Source of the DNA: Rotaria sordida
Lineage: Eukaryota > Rotifera > Eurotatoria > Philodinida > Philodinidae
Assembly: GCA_905250125.1 (NCBI GenBank)
Contig: CAJNOL010000037.1
Coordinates: 28,326 to 92,325 of the forward strand
DNA length: 64,000 nt
Direction of reading: 5' to 3'
Each line of letters begins with the position of its first letter. The stretch's first letter is position 1. The translations under genes and the position numbers were made by a program. Below the pieces are notes generated by a model. It was not told the DNA's origin. It made no database searches and was given only the letters and a program-made list of their open reading frames with translations. This document shows, one piece after another, positions 24,582 through 35,870 of the stretch.

Positions 24582-25238
24582 ATATGAGAAAAATAAATAA
24601 AAAAACGAATTTCTTTTTTTTTTTTTGATTCTGTTTTTTTTCTTTCACCGGTGTGTATTCATTCATTCTGGGTTTTTTCTGTTGTTATTTCACGTAAAAC
24701 ACAAAAAAAAACTATCTACACTCTCTCGCGCTTTGTTTTTTTCTTTCTAGTCGCACTTTTTCTTTTTCTGTCTGTCTTTGTCGGCCATTTCTTTTTCTTT
24801 TTTTTTTTTTTTTGTTATGGTTGTTTTGTCTATTTGCGCGATCAATAGTAGTTCGTTTCGTTTTCTTTGATTATTATTTCGACATATGGGATCTCTTAGG
24901 AAAAAAAAAGCAACCCTATTACATTGCTGTAGTTTAGTTCTGTGTGTTTAAAAAACAAACTTCTCTTCACTTCTTTTTTTTTTGTCTCAGGTTTTTGTTT
25001 TTGTTTAAAAAAAAAACAAATTAGCAAGGTACTTACCATGACTTTATCTCGTACTCCGGTCTTGCATTGTAATACATCTATGTATTTGTTGTTCTGTTCT
25101 TTTTTTTTCGAGCAAGATTTATGCTATCTTTGCGCGATCGATTCTTCTTCTTCTTCTTCTTGTTTAGTATTTCAAACAGCACACTCCTATTTGAACAGTC
25201 TTCTCATTTATCAACTCTCATTGTTTGTGTAGGTAAAC

Positions 25239-25248
25239 NNNNNNNNNN
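25239..25248. other. Assembly gap (10 Ns)
   Basis: Ten N bases sit between AGGTAAAC and TTGGCC in T-rich, repeat-like sequence. A round number of Ns usually marks a scaffold join of unknown size, so nearby spacing should not be trusted. Confidence 0.95.
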
Positions 25249-26631
25249 TTGGCCTTCTCGTTCTTTTTTATTTCTTGGCACCCACACACGCAACTATACA
25301 AGCAGGTTTAACATTGTGGCTTTTCTTCTTTTTTTTTGTTTCTTTGGTTTTTTTTTTCATCATTATTTTTCTATTACTTCTCTCTGTGGATTTCAACCAG
25401 GATTTGTTGTGTTGAACATGTTGACGATTGTACTCCAATAAGGAGATAAACATAACGAAACAAAAGAAAAAAAAAGGAGAACTTTAAAACAAAAAGAAAC
25501 TTATTGAATTGATGAGTAACTTCTTTTTTTTTGAATAAAAAGAAAAAATTAACGAAATGAAAAAAATAAATGAATTATTATCGATTTATTGAATATATCC
25601 AAAAATAGTACTATTATAAATTGCTTTGAATTGCTTGCAATCAGTTTCTTAACGTGATATAAATGAGATCAATCGTTTTGGGTTCTGGTTTCGCCGGAAT
25701 TGGGAGGATCTTGCCCATATCTATTCTTAACTCCTAATGATTGTCTTTATTTTATGAATTTTGTAAATACTGTGAGATTCAATTTATTCCATCTTGAAGA
25801 TGTTCTAACGAATTTTTTTATTGAATTCATTCTTTTCATGCATACATTGATTGCATAGAACATCTTTTTGCTTGATCTGGTTTACATAAATACAACTAAA
25901 ACTATTCCATACAGCTGAAGATTTTATTGTTACTGTTGTTTTGACAAATTTTGTTTATCAATTAACTGTTCGATTTCTTTTTTTCTGTTAACATAATGCT
26001 CTTTTCAACTGAGTGAAAACTTTTAATTTATTAAGCATCAAATGATGGACAAGTGAACAACAACAACGAATAACTTTACGTGAACTTTTTTTTTCTCTGA
26101 TAGTAGTCAATAAATAGCTAAAATTTTGATCCTTCACTTGTTTATGTACAGAACTGGAGAACTCAACTCAATTCAGCTGAATGAAACAGGTATAAACTAG
26201 AGAAATTTGGCAGATGATGCCGCAAAAATTGACACGTGAAGAAATAAATATGTTACTCCATACTCAAATTCATAGAATTGTACACCTGTACATTAAGAAC
26301 ATAGATGAATAAGTACAATATGCACATTATTTAAGCATTCAATACGATTAGCGATAATATTATGAGAAAACTCATCATACTTTATATTTTTGATCTTTTA
26401 TTTTATAAATTTATTCTTTCACTAAAATGAATAGAAATTTGATTTTTAAATTGAATTGAGTCGTCCAGCTCTGTTCATATGTACAATGTCTTTAAAAAAT
26501 TCTATTTATATGAATATAATCATATTTACATCCACAATACCATATTCATCGAAGAAAGAACTAACATGTGTATTTGTAACACCATGGCCATTGTAGGATT
26601 TGAATGAATCTATACGCTGAACTTTTGCTTT

Positions 26632-26925
26632 GAGCAGACAAAAGTTTCTCAAAAAGCGTTTAAGCGTCTAGTCACGATTCCCGTTTGAACGTTTTCATGG
26701 TCATTCAGGACACATTTTTTAACACATGGTGTATGTCAAAAGGAATGTTACAAAACTTTTTGAACGTTTTCCAGCTGCAACACATTGACTTTTCAAATGT
26801 CTTCAAGCATCTTTTATGATGAAAGTAGTTGGTTTTTGTAATTTCTAAATGAACGTGAAAACGTTGAAGTGTCAACTGCAAATAGAACGTTTAAATGCTT
26901 TTTCAGAAATTCTTGTCTGCTTGCG
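26632..26925. repeat. Short foldback element
   Basis: AGCAGACAAAAGTTTCTCAA then AAAGCGTTTAAGCGTC at the left pairs with GAACGTTTAAATGCTTTTTC then AGAAATTCTTGTCTGCT at the right. The inner arms contain TTGAACGTTTTC and GAACGTGAAAACG. Confidence 0.65.
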
Positions 26926-28267
26926 TACAAAGAATTCGATGATGATTTCAAACATATAAATATGTCAAGTTTACAAATAGAACCAGAGTCTAGTAGTGTT
27001 GGTGTTGTTTGTGATATATTTGAAAAAATAAAATACCAATGCGGTAATACATATCATAAAAAGAGGGATTATAGAGAAATTTATCTTATTTTACCAACAG
27101 AGATTAAAAGATTTTTTTTATATGAATCCTTAGTAAGAAAAAAAACGACAACAACATTATTTCGATCTTTGGTTTTATTTCTGCTTCTTTTTTTGAAAAT
27201 AATCCTTTCTATGATGTTGTAATTATGAACGAAGAACTAACGAATCCCTGGTTTTATGTAACATAATGCATAACTTTTGACTTGGATAAAATTATCACGA
27301 TAGAACAAATATGATTATAGTTTTCACTTGTACTTATGACGATATCAATTTTAGAATTCAAATGATTGATACTATTTCATTAAATAAAATCGAATAGTTT
27401 GACAAAAAGCCAATTCAATCAATTTTATTTCAATTGGACAACTAGCGCCTTCTATTTTTTTTTCAATCATTTTTTATTGGACGTAATCAATTTTTTTTTC
27501 TTAAAAAAAAACAAAACGGTGCTCATACAATGAATCATCCGATTATTCAAGTGTTGTTGTTGTTCGTTTGCAAACATTTTCATTCTTTGTCTGCAAAAAT
27601 TTTATCAAAACAATTTCTTTTGATTTTAGTAATACATTTTCTTTTTTATCTTGTTAATATATTTTGAGAAAACATAATACCAATATATGTTTACATATCA
27701 TTTATCCTCGGTTTAACAAAATTTATATGTGCGTTCGTGCAATGATGCTTACAAAAGAATCTCTATGAATACTCGACAATATATTTTTGTATTCATCATT
27801 AACAGGTTGTTACACAACAGGCGAACATCTATTCTAACGTTATGTTTGTCAATTAGTTCGAGACGTGCTTTTTTCTTCTTTATCGTCTATTGAAGAAAGG
27901 ACCGAGACAACAGAGAGAGAGTGACAGAGAGAAAGAAAAGAAGAATAGTAACAGTTAGTCAATCTTTAAAAATAACATGCAAAAAAACAAAAATGCAAAC
28001 GCTTACATTTTTTTTTTTTGTAATAGTGTATGTTTTTTTTTCTTTATCGAGTAATAATATAGTGGCATTCGACAGGTAAGTTAGTGTTGTTAAGCAATAG
28101 AAACAAAGAGAATAATCCGTCTGCGCAGTCGATATTTACTGTCTACCTTTTTGCTCTTTATTCATGGATTTATCTTTAGTGAATGTCTTTTCTTTTGTCT
28201 GATCAAAGAAAGAAAAAAAAAAAGAACAAAAGCTTGGTTATCTTTTGTAGATAAGTTTTTATTATTA

Positions 28268-29151
28268 ATGGAATCAATCAATCCTCATGTACCGTCAGTG
28301 GCATTATTTGTCACTGTAAGTAATTGTGTATTTCTTGAAAATGTTTTTTAATTTTTTTTTTTCTAAAAGCGATCTGAAATTGATTTTTCTCATCGTTCAC
28401 CAAATCCAATATGTCAACGATGGTTTATGGTTTTATATCTTAAATCTGAAGCAAAAGAACTTGCATTAACAGTAAATATTTATTTCTATTAATAAACAAA
28501 GAATTTTTGTTCTTTTTTTTTTAAAAAAAGGTTTATCCTGTTAATATGAAAAATCCTGAACAAGAATTTAAAAAAGCATATAATTCAAATCCACCTGTTG
28601 TTGTATTTCATGAAACAAATGATAAAACATCTCAAGTTGTTTTAACTGATAATCGTGATATTGAAGTTGAAATAAGTAAACGTTTTTCTGTTATGAATAT
28701 GAATTCATTAAAAGAAACTGAAGATGTTTGTTCAAATGTTTATATTAAATTTCATCCATATTTAAAATCATCCATAGGTGATCCACATGAACAAATGAAA
28801 TTACGTGCTTTATTAACTGAATTAAAACGTATAAACGATTATCTTGAAGAAACAGGAACAAATTTTTTATCAGGAAATGAAATGACATTTGTTGATTGTG
28901 ACATTATGCCTAAATTACAACATATACGTGTAGCTGGAAAATATTATAAAAATTTAGATATACCAAATGAATTTCATGCATTATGGTCATATATGGAACG
29001 TTGTTATCAATCAAAAGCATTTCAAGAATCATGTCCATTTGATCAAGATATATTAATGCATTATGAAGGTAAAGTTGAACCTCATAATAAACCATTTGGA
29101 AAAACGCCAACATTACAACAACCAACAATGACATTAACAATACCAGAATGA
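28268..29151 (+). CDS. CLIC family protein (chloride intracellular channel, GST fold)
   Basis: Three exons (28268-28315, 28370-28471, 28531-29151), all phase 0, encode 256 residues, normal for CLICs. The thioredoxin-like N-domain runs VALFVTRSEIDF ... NPICQRWFMVLYLKSEA ... ALTVYPVNMKNP ... NPPVVVFHE. The helical C-domain has VYIKFHPYLKSS, LKRINDYLEETGTNFLSGNE, MTFVDCDIMPKLQHIRVAGK then YYKNLDIP, and LWSYMERCYQSKAF. The redox motif NCPFS/CxFC of other CLICs reads N-P-I-C here, so the first, catalytic cysteine is Asn. CLICs exist as soluble glutathione-dependent oxidoreductases and as membrane-inserted forms. The chosen ATG follows an acceptor-like TCTTTTGTAG by 17 bases. An AATAAA lies at 29414. 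The conserved C-domain makes the family call firm. Channel activity cannot be judged. Confidence 0.9.
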
Positions 29152-29834
29152 AATTTAGACACATAGATATATCTATATACGAATGACTTGTGTTTTTCCT
29201 TTCTTTTTTTTTTGTGTGTATAGTTTCTTCCTTTCTTTCGCAATTTGAATGAACAACTTTCTGTTTTTCTTTCTTTATGGCTTGTATGTCAATCTCATAT
29301 TTTGCTGCTCTTTTTTTTTTTCTGTGGTGTATTGTCAACTTTTTATTTGTCTAGCGAACTTGAAAATGATTGGCATGATGAAATCGTTTTTTTTTTTTTT
29401 TTGAGACAAATTAAATAAAGCATTCGTTCTTTTTTCTTTTTTATTTTATATGTTGATATTTTAAATTTGAGGATATAGAAAATATAAACAATTTCATATT
29501 AGAAATCAAAAGTAAGTACTAGTTGATTGAAGATCAAACGATGTAGTGAAATATATAGAAAAATATCAAAGACTATTTTTAGAGACTTTTTTTTGGAATG
29601 TCATTTAAAGTTAAAATAGACATAAAATGTGATGCAGTTATGAGTTTTTTTTTTCTATGTGATTGAAAATAATCATCTTATTGTTATGCCATCAGAATAA
29701 GTCGATAAAGAATATCGGTATTCGAATAAAACTTATTTTTAATTGTGCATCCATCATATTTACAAAATCGGTTATTTAGCTTATTAAGAGAAGAATAGTG
29801 AGAACATGGAGTATACAAGGCATTCAATCAAATT

Positions 29835-30905
29835 TTTATTTTGATGCATCGATGTCTGAAACCACCAATCGTAGGATCTTAGCGTCCAATAACCTTTCTT
29901 TGAAAGGTTAGTCAATACCGACTTCTTACTACAATCATATCCTTACGAAAAAAACAACAAAAAAATGTCCTGTCAAAGATGAGCTACTTCAATATAATAT
30001 AATATCGAATGAGTCAAGATCTATACGATCAACATGAATGGAAAAACGACTTTTTTTGATGAGTTTAAGATTTTCACTTTATAACAATCTATCTCTTGCT
30101 GGAATTCAGAATTAGAGAATTCCAAACTGAATTTCTTATATGTTATGTGACTTTTTATTCTCTATAAAATGGTAAAAAAATACTCACAAAGAAATGTTAT
30201 ATTCGAGTAAAGCAAAATAAATGTTACATTCGAAAACAGTGTCAAAAACTACATTGAATGAAATAAATTTTATCTGTAAAAAAATTATCTGTGGCCCTCG
30301 ATGGCTGTATTTTATTAACATTTGGCTCCGTGATCCGTCAGGGATCAGTTTTTCCTAGGAAAGCAGTTTCTCTAAATTCTATTTGATTCAATATAGTTTT
30401 TGGCGCTGACTTCGAATGTCACATTTATTTTGCTTTACAATCGTGTCATGACAATGAAAACCGCTAAAAATGTTTTTTTGTTTCTATTGAAAAATCATCA
30501 AACATGGCTATATAGGAGAGAGATATGAATCCGATTTCGCTTCAAACATAACATTTATAATTTAAGTATTTTTTTATCATTTTGTAAAGAATAAAAAGTC
30601 ACATAACATATAAGAAATTCAGTTTGAAACTCTCTAATTCTAAATCCCAGCAAGTGATAGATTGTTATAAAGTGAAAATCTTAAACTCATCAGAAAAACC
30701 ATTTTTTCATTCATGTTGACCTTATAAATCTTGAGTCAGACGATATTATATTGAAGTAGCTCATCTTTTACATGACATTTTCTGTTGTTTTTTTCATAAG
30801 GATATAATAGTGATAAAAAGTCGATATTGACTAACTTTTCAAAGAAAGGTTATTGGACGCTAAGATCCTACGATTGATGGTTTCAGACATCGATGTATCA
30901 TAAAA
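29835..30905. repeat. Large foldback element, about 1.07 kb
   Basis: The arms are long and well matched. GATGCATCGATGTCTGAAAC ... AATCGTAGGATCTTAGCGTC at the left faces GACGCTAAGATCCTACGATT ... GTTTCAGACATCGATG at the right. Further pairs are AGATGAGCTACTTCAATATA against TATATTGAAGTAGCTCATCT, and TTCTTATATGTTATGTGACT against AGTCACATAACATATAAGAA. The apex lies near 30300-30400. It is the largest and best preserved palindrome in the window. No open frame in it looks like a transposase. Confidence 0.9.
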
Positions 30906-32099
30906 TTCAGTTCAATGAAATATATTTGCTCAAATTGATGATAACATGTGTATGGATACGAATTTGTAAAATATAGAAGTCAATCGAATTACATAAAAAC
31001 GTATCGATTAGTACTTTAGTTTGAAGTTTTTATAGGAAAATTCAGCTATTAGAGGTAGACAAGGCAAATAATTAAATAGTTGATATAGAGTTAATTTGAA
31101 GAGAAAATGTAACAGAGTCATTATTGGTTTTATATTTTAACTTTGTATGATCTACAAACAAGAGAATATTCTTAACGGAGTCTCCTTTCCCGACTGAAAA
31201 TTTTTAGATTTTTCTTTTTTGTTTTTTTCTTCATATGATAAATAACGTAAATAAATACTATTGTCAAGTAAGAAAAACATGTATAAAGCGTTGATGTACA
31301 CGGAGCAAATTTTCAAACATAAAACACTGGTTTTTGTAAGGAAGTTGGTATGCAAAGAATTACAATGGGATGTTTTAGTTATGGATACGAATTTCAACAT
31401 TCAAACTGACTTGTTTTGAAAACATGCTCTATGTGAATCAATATAGTATCATTTATAAAATTCAGTTTGATATCTTCTTCTTATTCTCTTAGATAACAAC
31501 TGAAATTTATTTTTGGAATGCTTCACATGTATATATCTTATTTGATAATCGTATTGGTTTACGTTATCCATATGAAAAAAAAATCTTAGATAAGTTTCTA
31601 CGACTAATAGCAAAATCAGCCTATTCGAGCGAATCGAAGCGGAGATATTTTAAGTTTTTGTCGTAGCGCTATTTATGGCTCATCGTGTATGACTACTATA
31701 AAAGCCGAAAAAATGAAATATTTTCGCTAAAAAGCACCGAAATTTACACATTATTTCGTTGATTTTGAGAAACGAGTTTTTTGACAAAACAAAAGTTCAA
31801 AATCGTTTTAATTTCTCAGCCACCGTACATCCGATCGAGCTAAACGTTTTCTTCTACTCATACTAGAAATTGTTTAAAATATCTGATTTGTTTTCGTTGC
31901 AAAATATGATGTACAACTGATTTTTTCAGAGTTTATAAAAAAAAAAGCTTCAGTCAGAAAAGAAACATGCATTTCTGGGAGTACGTGCTCAATATTTTGT
32001 TCTTTGTTATTCAAATTCAAGGAAAATAAAAAGTAACCAAAAAAAGCAGGCAATCCCAACAGTGTCGAGTATGTACAAAAAAAAAATATCAACTCTGTG

Positions 32100-32310
32100 A
32101 ACTATATTGCAGCTGAGAAAGATGGAGGGAAGTGCTTTTTAGCCATCGTGACTCTGACGTCATCTAGAACGAAGTATTTGGGAATTTCGAACCTATGGCA
32201 ATTTTTTTCTACTCATCGAGATCTATCTACTCTGAAAGTCTCAAAACTTTCTCATGAACTGTTCTTCAAGAGTGTCGGAAATAGAAGGGTAGAGTACTCT
32301 TAAAGAAATT
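32100..32310 (+). repeat. Dispersed repeat, inverted copy at 14806-14930
   Basis: See the matching blocks listed for 14806-14930, centred on GAGATCTATCTACTCTGAAA. It adjoins the palindrome at 32325. Confidence 0.6.
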
Positions 32311-32324
32311 TTAAGTCTTACTAA

Positions 32325-32550
32325 TATTCTTTTCAATAAAGAAAAAATGTGAGTATTTTTTGCATAACTTTTGATAGAAACTAGATAGAGAGTTACGGTT
32401 CTCATCGTTTAAAAGAGTCGATGATACTGCTATACACAATTCGATGCAGTTTTATCTCATCTTTTAAACGATCAAAACTGAAGCTCACTATCTAGTTTCT
32501 ATCGCAAGTTATTCAAAAAATACTCACACATTTTCTTCTTTGAAATGGGT
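32325..32550. repeat. Compact palindrome, about 0.2 kb
   Basis: AAATGTGAGTATTTTTTGCA, then TAACTTTTGATAGAAACTAG at the left pairs with CTAGTTTCTATCGCAAGTTA, then TTCAAAAAATACTCACACATTT at the right. The inner arms contain CGTTTAAAAGA and TCTTTTAAACG. Confidence 0.85.
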
Positions 32551-33654
32551 ATTAGTGTACTTAAATTGTCTATTTATCAAGTTTGACTTGATTTCACTGA
32601 AAATAGTAGTTGACATTTTCATGTTCTGATTTAGTAATAGATAAACTAAGAATAATTCTTATCTTTTTTTGATGATTAATTCATCTAATGAAATAGTGAA
32701 ATATACTTATTGAAAATTAATGACCATTAGCGCCCTTGATTTGGTGGAACTCAATGAGATTGGTTTATATGATCAAATAACCATTTTTAACAAACAATTC
32801 GTTTGAATGCTTCAGCCTATTGTATAGAACACTTATCGATTCGATCGAGCTAAGTACTATAAAGGTATGATATAATGAGTATAATTAGTTTCTTTATTCA
32901 AGTGCCACAAGAGAACCAACAATGAATAAAATAAATAAGAAAGTATTGCGCCTTGATTTAGTTTGCTTACTAAACAATATTTTGCTCTCTATAGTATTCC
33001 ATCATGTAATAAAAGAAGTTCATCGACGCTTAAGATGCAGTTTATTCTATTGTGAATGAAAGAAAAATTTCAAGTGATAATTAGTTCTGTTTAGTGTATA
33101 AACAAACACTAATAATATAGTCGTTAGTACAGTTCTATCTTGAATTTTTCTTTTCAGAAAAAAAACATTACAGAAAACTGAATTTATAAAAATGATGCGT
33201 TGTTAGTATCTGTTGTTAAGGAAAAAAATCATTATCAACTTGAATTGATCTTTTCTTCCAATACAATAGAAAGTTATTCATATTACTCTCTACTTTGGAT
33301 AAAAGTAAATAAGTGACTATTTCTTAAGTCATCTTATCTAAGCTTCAGGTAATTGAATATATTAAAAGAAGTGTTGTTATAGAGATCTATGCACATTATT
33401 TACTCTTGTTTAACAAAATATGAAAATGGTCTTCCTGTTATAATGGATGATTGTTGTCAATGTCAGTAATGCTCATAGCAATAGTTTCTTGTCTAGTGAA
33501 CACATTAGTCAAAATGAAAAATCAATTATACTTGATTGAACAGTCTAATAACATACACAAATGAAATTGTGAAAAATCTTTATGTAAAAAGAAAAAAAAA
33601 TTATTGTTTTCTCTATTATTAATAAAATCTTTCTTGCATGACAATAAAATAAGT

Positions 33655-35130
33655 TTACAAATACAAAAAAGCTAATAACAACAAAAAAAGTATATATGAA
33701 AAAAATGAATATAAAGATGTTGATAAAGATGTATGTTTTTTTTGTATAATAACATTTGTTTTCTGTGTTTGTATTGGTGGTAATGTTGTTTTTATTTTTC
33801 TTTCTTGACATAAACGATCACATTGATCATTTAATGAACAATTTAAATAATTAACTAATTCATTTATATATAGTGGTGAATTTAAATGATTTTTTAATTG
33901 TTGATAATAATTTGATTGTAATAATGTATTATTTGTTACAATACAAACATGATTTAATGTAAATAAACGATTAATTTCTTTTTTGTGTTTTTTTTGTAAT
34001 TGATATATATGCCATAATTGACAATTACATTGAAATTTTGCTTGATTCTCTTGTTTAATATCTAAATTTGGATGACTTAATAATATACAATTATCTAATG
34101 GTGATATTTCATTTGTTTTTGGATCTTTTATATATAAACGTTCAAGATTTTCAATGCCACAAAAAGCATTTTTATCAATATATTTTAATGGATTTCCTGT
34201 TAATGTTAATGCTTGAAGTTTTGGTAAATGTTCAAAAGTATATTCATCAATAAATTCAATTAAATTTGATGTTAAATCTATTTGATCAATTGTATTTGAT
34301 TGTAAATCATTAATATGTGTCAATCGATTATGTCCAAAATCAATATATTTTAAATGTTTTAATTTTTTAATTGATGATATTAATGATTGTGTTTCAAATA
34401 TTTTTGGTAAATGAAGTAAAATAAGACGTTCAAGTGATTTTAAACGTTCAATGGGTAATAAACTTGTTTGATGTGTATTTATTAATTTTAAATATGTTAA
34501 ATTTTGACCAATAGATGTTAAATTATGATAATGATAATTATCTATATGTATATTACTTAATTCTAAACGATTTAATTGTTGTAATTGATTTAATAATAAT
34601 TCTAAATTTAATTTTTTATCATGTTTATGTAATTGATGATAATGAATATTTTTTAATGTTAATAATTTTAATGTTTTAAATGAATCTGAATAAAAAATAT
34701 CTTGAAAATTTCCACTTGATGTTGTTAAAGAATTTATTGTTGAATTTTCAATAATAAATTTTTCTAAATGATTTATTTTTGAAAATGATTCTTCATTTAA
34801 ACCAATTAAATTACAATGACGTAAACGTAATGTATTTATATTTAAATCAGCAAATGTTTTATCTCCAATTTGTAAGTCTTGTGAACATGATTCCAATTCA
34901 ATAACATGATATTGAATATTTGGTAAAAAATGTGGAACATATGAATGACCAATACATTTTAATGATATACCTTTTGTTGCTATATCTTCACATTCACATT
35001 GTTGTTGTTGTACATCATATGGATAATATTGAGCACAAAGTAAATTTGATATTAATGATGATTGAGCATTTGTTAATGAAATGATTAGAAATAGAAAATA
35101 GACAATGTAATACATTGAATTAAAATACAT
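33655..35130 (-). CDS. Secreted or GPI-anchored leucine-rich-repeat protein, single exon
   Basis: A 491-residue uninterrupted frame. A signal peptide covers about residues 1-22 (YIVYFLFLIISLTNA). A cysteine-containing N-cap follows (CAQYYPYDVQQQQCECED). The LRRs include INTLRLRHCNLIGLNEESF, LKLLTLKNIHYHQL, LNRLELSNIHI, LKYIDFGHNRLTHINDL, IDQIDLTSNLIEFIDEYTF and LQALTLTGNPLKYIDKNAF. A C-terminal cysteine cap has FQCNCQLWHIYQL and later cysteines (LNCSLNDQCDRLC). The protein ends in a hydrophobic run (LYSFFSYILFLLLLAFLYL) with nothing after it, which suits a GPI signal. On the minus strand the ATG immediately follows TTTTTTCAG. Partner and role are unknown. The same architecture recurs in the gene at 49977-52804. 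Confidence 0.85.
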   Translation of the reverse strand: MYFNSMYYIVYFLFLIISLTNAQSSLISNLLCAQYYPYDVQQQQCECEDIATKGISLKCIGHSYVPHFLPNIQYHVIELESCSQDLQIGDKTFADLNINTLRLRHCNLIGLNEESFSKINHLEKFIIENSTINSLTTSSGNFQDIFYSDSFKTLKLLTLKNIHYHQLHKHDKKLNLELLLNQLQQLNRLELSNIHIDNYHYHNLTSIGQNLTYLKLINTHQTSLLPIERLKSLERLILLHLPKIFETQSLISSIKKLKHLKYIDFGHNRLTHINDLQSNTIDQIDLTSNLIEFIDEYTFEHLPKLQALTLTGNPLKYIDKNAFCGIENLERLYIKDPKTNEISPLDNCILLSHPNLDIKQENQAKFQCNCQLWHIYQLQKKHKKEINRLFTLNHVCIVTNNTLLQSNYYQQLKNHLNSPLYINELVNYLNCSLNDQCDRLCQERKIKTTLPPIQTQKTNVIIQKKHTSLSTSLYSFFSYILFLLLLAFLYL

Positions 35131-35584
35131 CTGAAAAAAATATAGATGTGTTGTAGAATGATTAAGTAGATACTTGCTTTATTATTATTATTATGAAAGA
35201 CAAAAAAAAAAGGAGAGAAATAAGAATTGATTATATGATCAATTTTGATGGATAATGTACATGTTCGAGGTCATATTAATGACAAACAAATTGATTACTC
35301 ATGGACATGTGTGAATCTTTTTATCTTTGTGCCTCATTCTGCTTATTATCGATAGACAAATTGATCTTGAAAAATCAACTTTAATACTATCTTGTAACAT
35401 TGATATGCCACTGACTGTCAAATTTAAGGTTATATTCTAATCAGTACTTGGGAGAAAGTCTCACGTCTAATATTCAGATATTAAATAAATTTTAATTATC
35501 TTTTATCAAATAAAATACAATAAGATTTGATGTTACTATTAGTTTTCTATAGATCGAATTTTTTCTTTTATTCTAGTATGAGTT

Positions 35585-35870
35585 GTCAGAATCGCCATAG
35601 TTCAATGGCTGCATTGTTCGACATGTATTCCTAAAGTACTGAGTGCAAATCTCAGTATCCATCAGCCACGGAAGGACCCTGAACACGTCATCAACAACTA
35701 TTTGATTTGGATCATCCCTTCGATAACAGACACATGGTCTTGTAGCTAGTTAGTATGTACGAAAAGCTCGCAAGAACTCTGCATCCAAATCTATAACTAG
35801 GCAACATCCGATCACGTACAGTAGTTGACAGGACAGGGATATTCTAGAAATACTCTAAACAAAAAAGCGA
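35585..35870 (+). mobile_element. tRNA-derived SINE candidate
   Basis: The first ~75 bases fold like a tRNA. A D-arm lies at 35594-35609 (stem GCCA/TGGC, loop TAGTTCAA). An anticodon-like arm lies at 35610-35627 (stem TGCAT/ATGTA, 8-base loop). A T-arm lies at 35639-35655 (stem CTGAG/CTCAG, 7-base loop TGCAAAT). The acceptor stem does not pair, so this is not a functional tRNA. A ~200-bp body follows and is shared with 23560-23860, including GGATCATCCCTTCGATAA, AGCTCGCAAGAACTCTGC and GACAGGACAGGGATATTCT. Confidence 0.65.

Larger units (their letters stand above)
24582..28267. other. Intergenic region with low-complexity DNA
   Basis: It starts with the 3' untranslated region of the RRM gene. 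Poly-T and CTT runs extend to about 25.5 kb, where the assembly is broken by Ns. A short foldback lies at 26632-26925. No exon is supported. The frame at 26869-27222 has no ATG start and lies partly in the foldback arm. Confidence 0.5.
29152..33654. other. Repeat-rich intergenic region
   Basis: It is dominated by the ~1.07-kb foldback at 29835-30905, the repeat at 32100-32300 and the palindrome at 32325-32550. The block 31600-31960 (GAATCGAAGCGGAGATATTT ...) looks transposon-derived and shares ATCGAAGCGGAGATAT with 53145-53165. No gene is supported. Confidence 0.55.

Noticed and set aside
25021-25045. AAGGTACTTACCATGAC, resembling the 5' end of U1 RNA or a spliced leader
   Set aside because: Only the ACTTACC heptamer fits. 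No Sm site or stem-loop follows, so I do not call an RNA gene. I found no spliced-leader gene in the window.
26869-27222. 117-residue frame
   Set aside because: Starts with GTG, begins inside a foldback arm and ends in a hydrophobic low-complexity run.
28910-29338. 142-residue minus-strand frame
   Set aside because: Antisense shadow of the CLIC C-terminal domain plus its 3' untranslated region.
35594-35660. A functional tRNA gene
   Set aside because: Three arms fold, but the acceptor stem does not pair and the anticodon loop has eight bases. A SINE head fits better.
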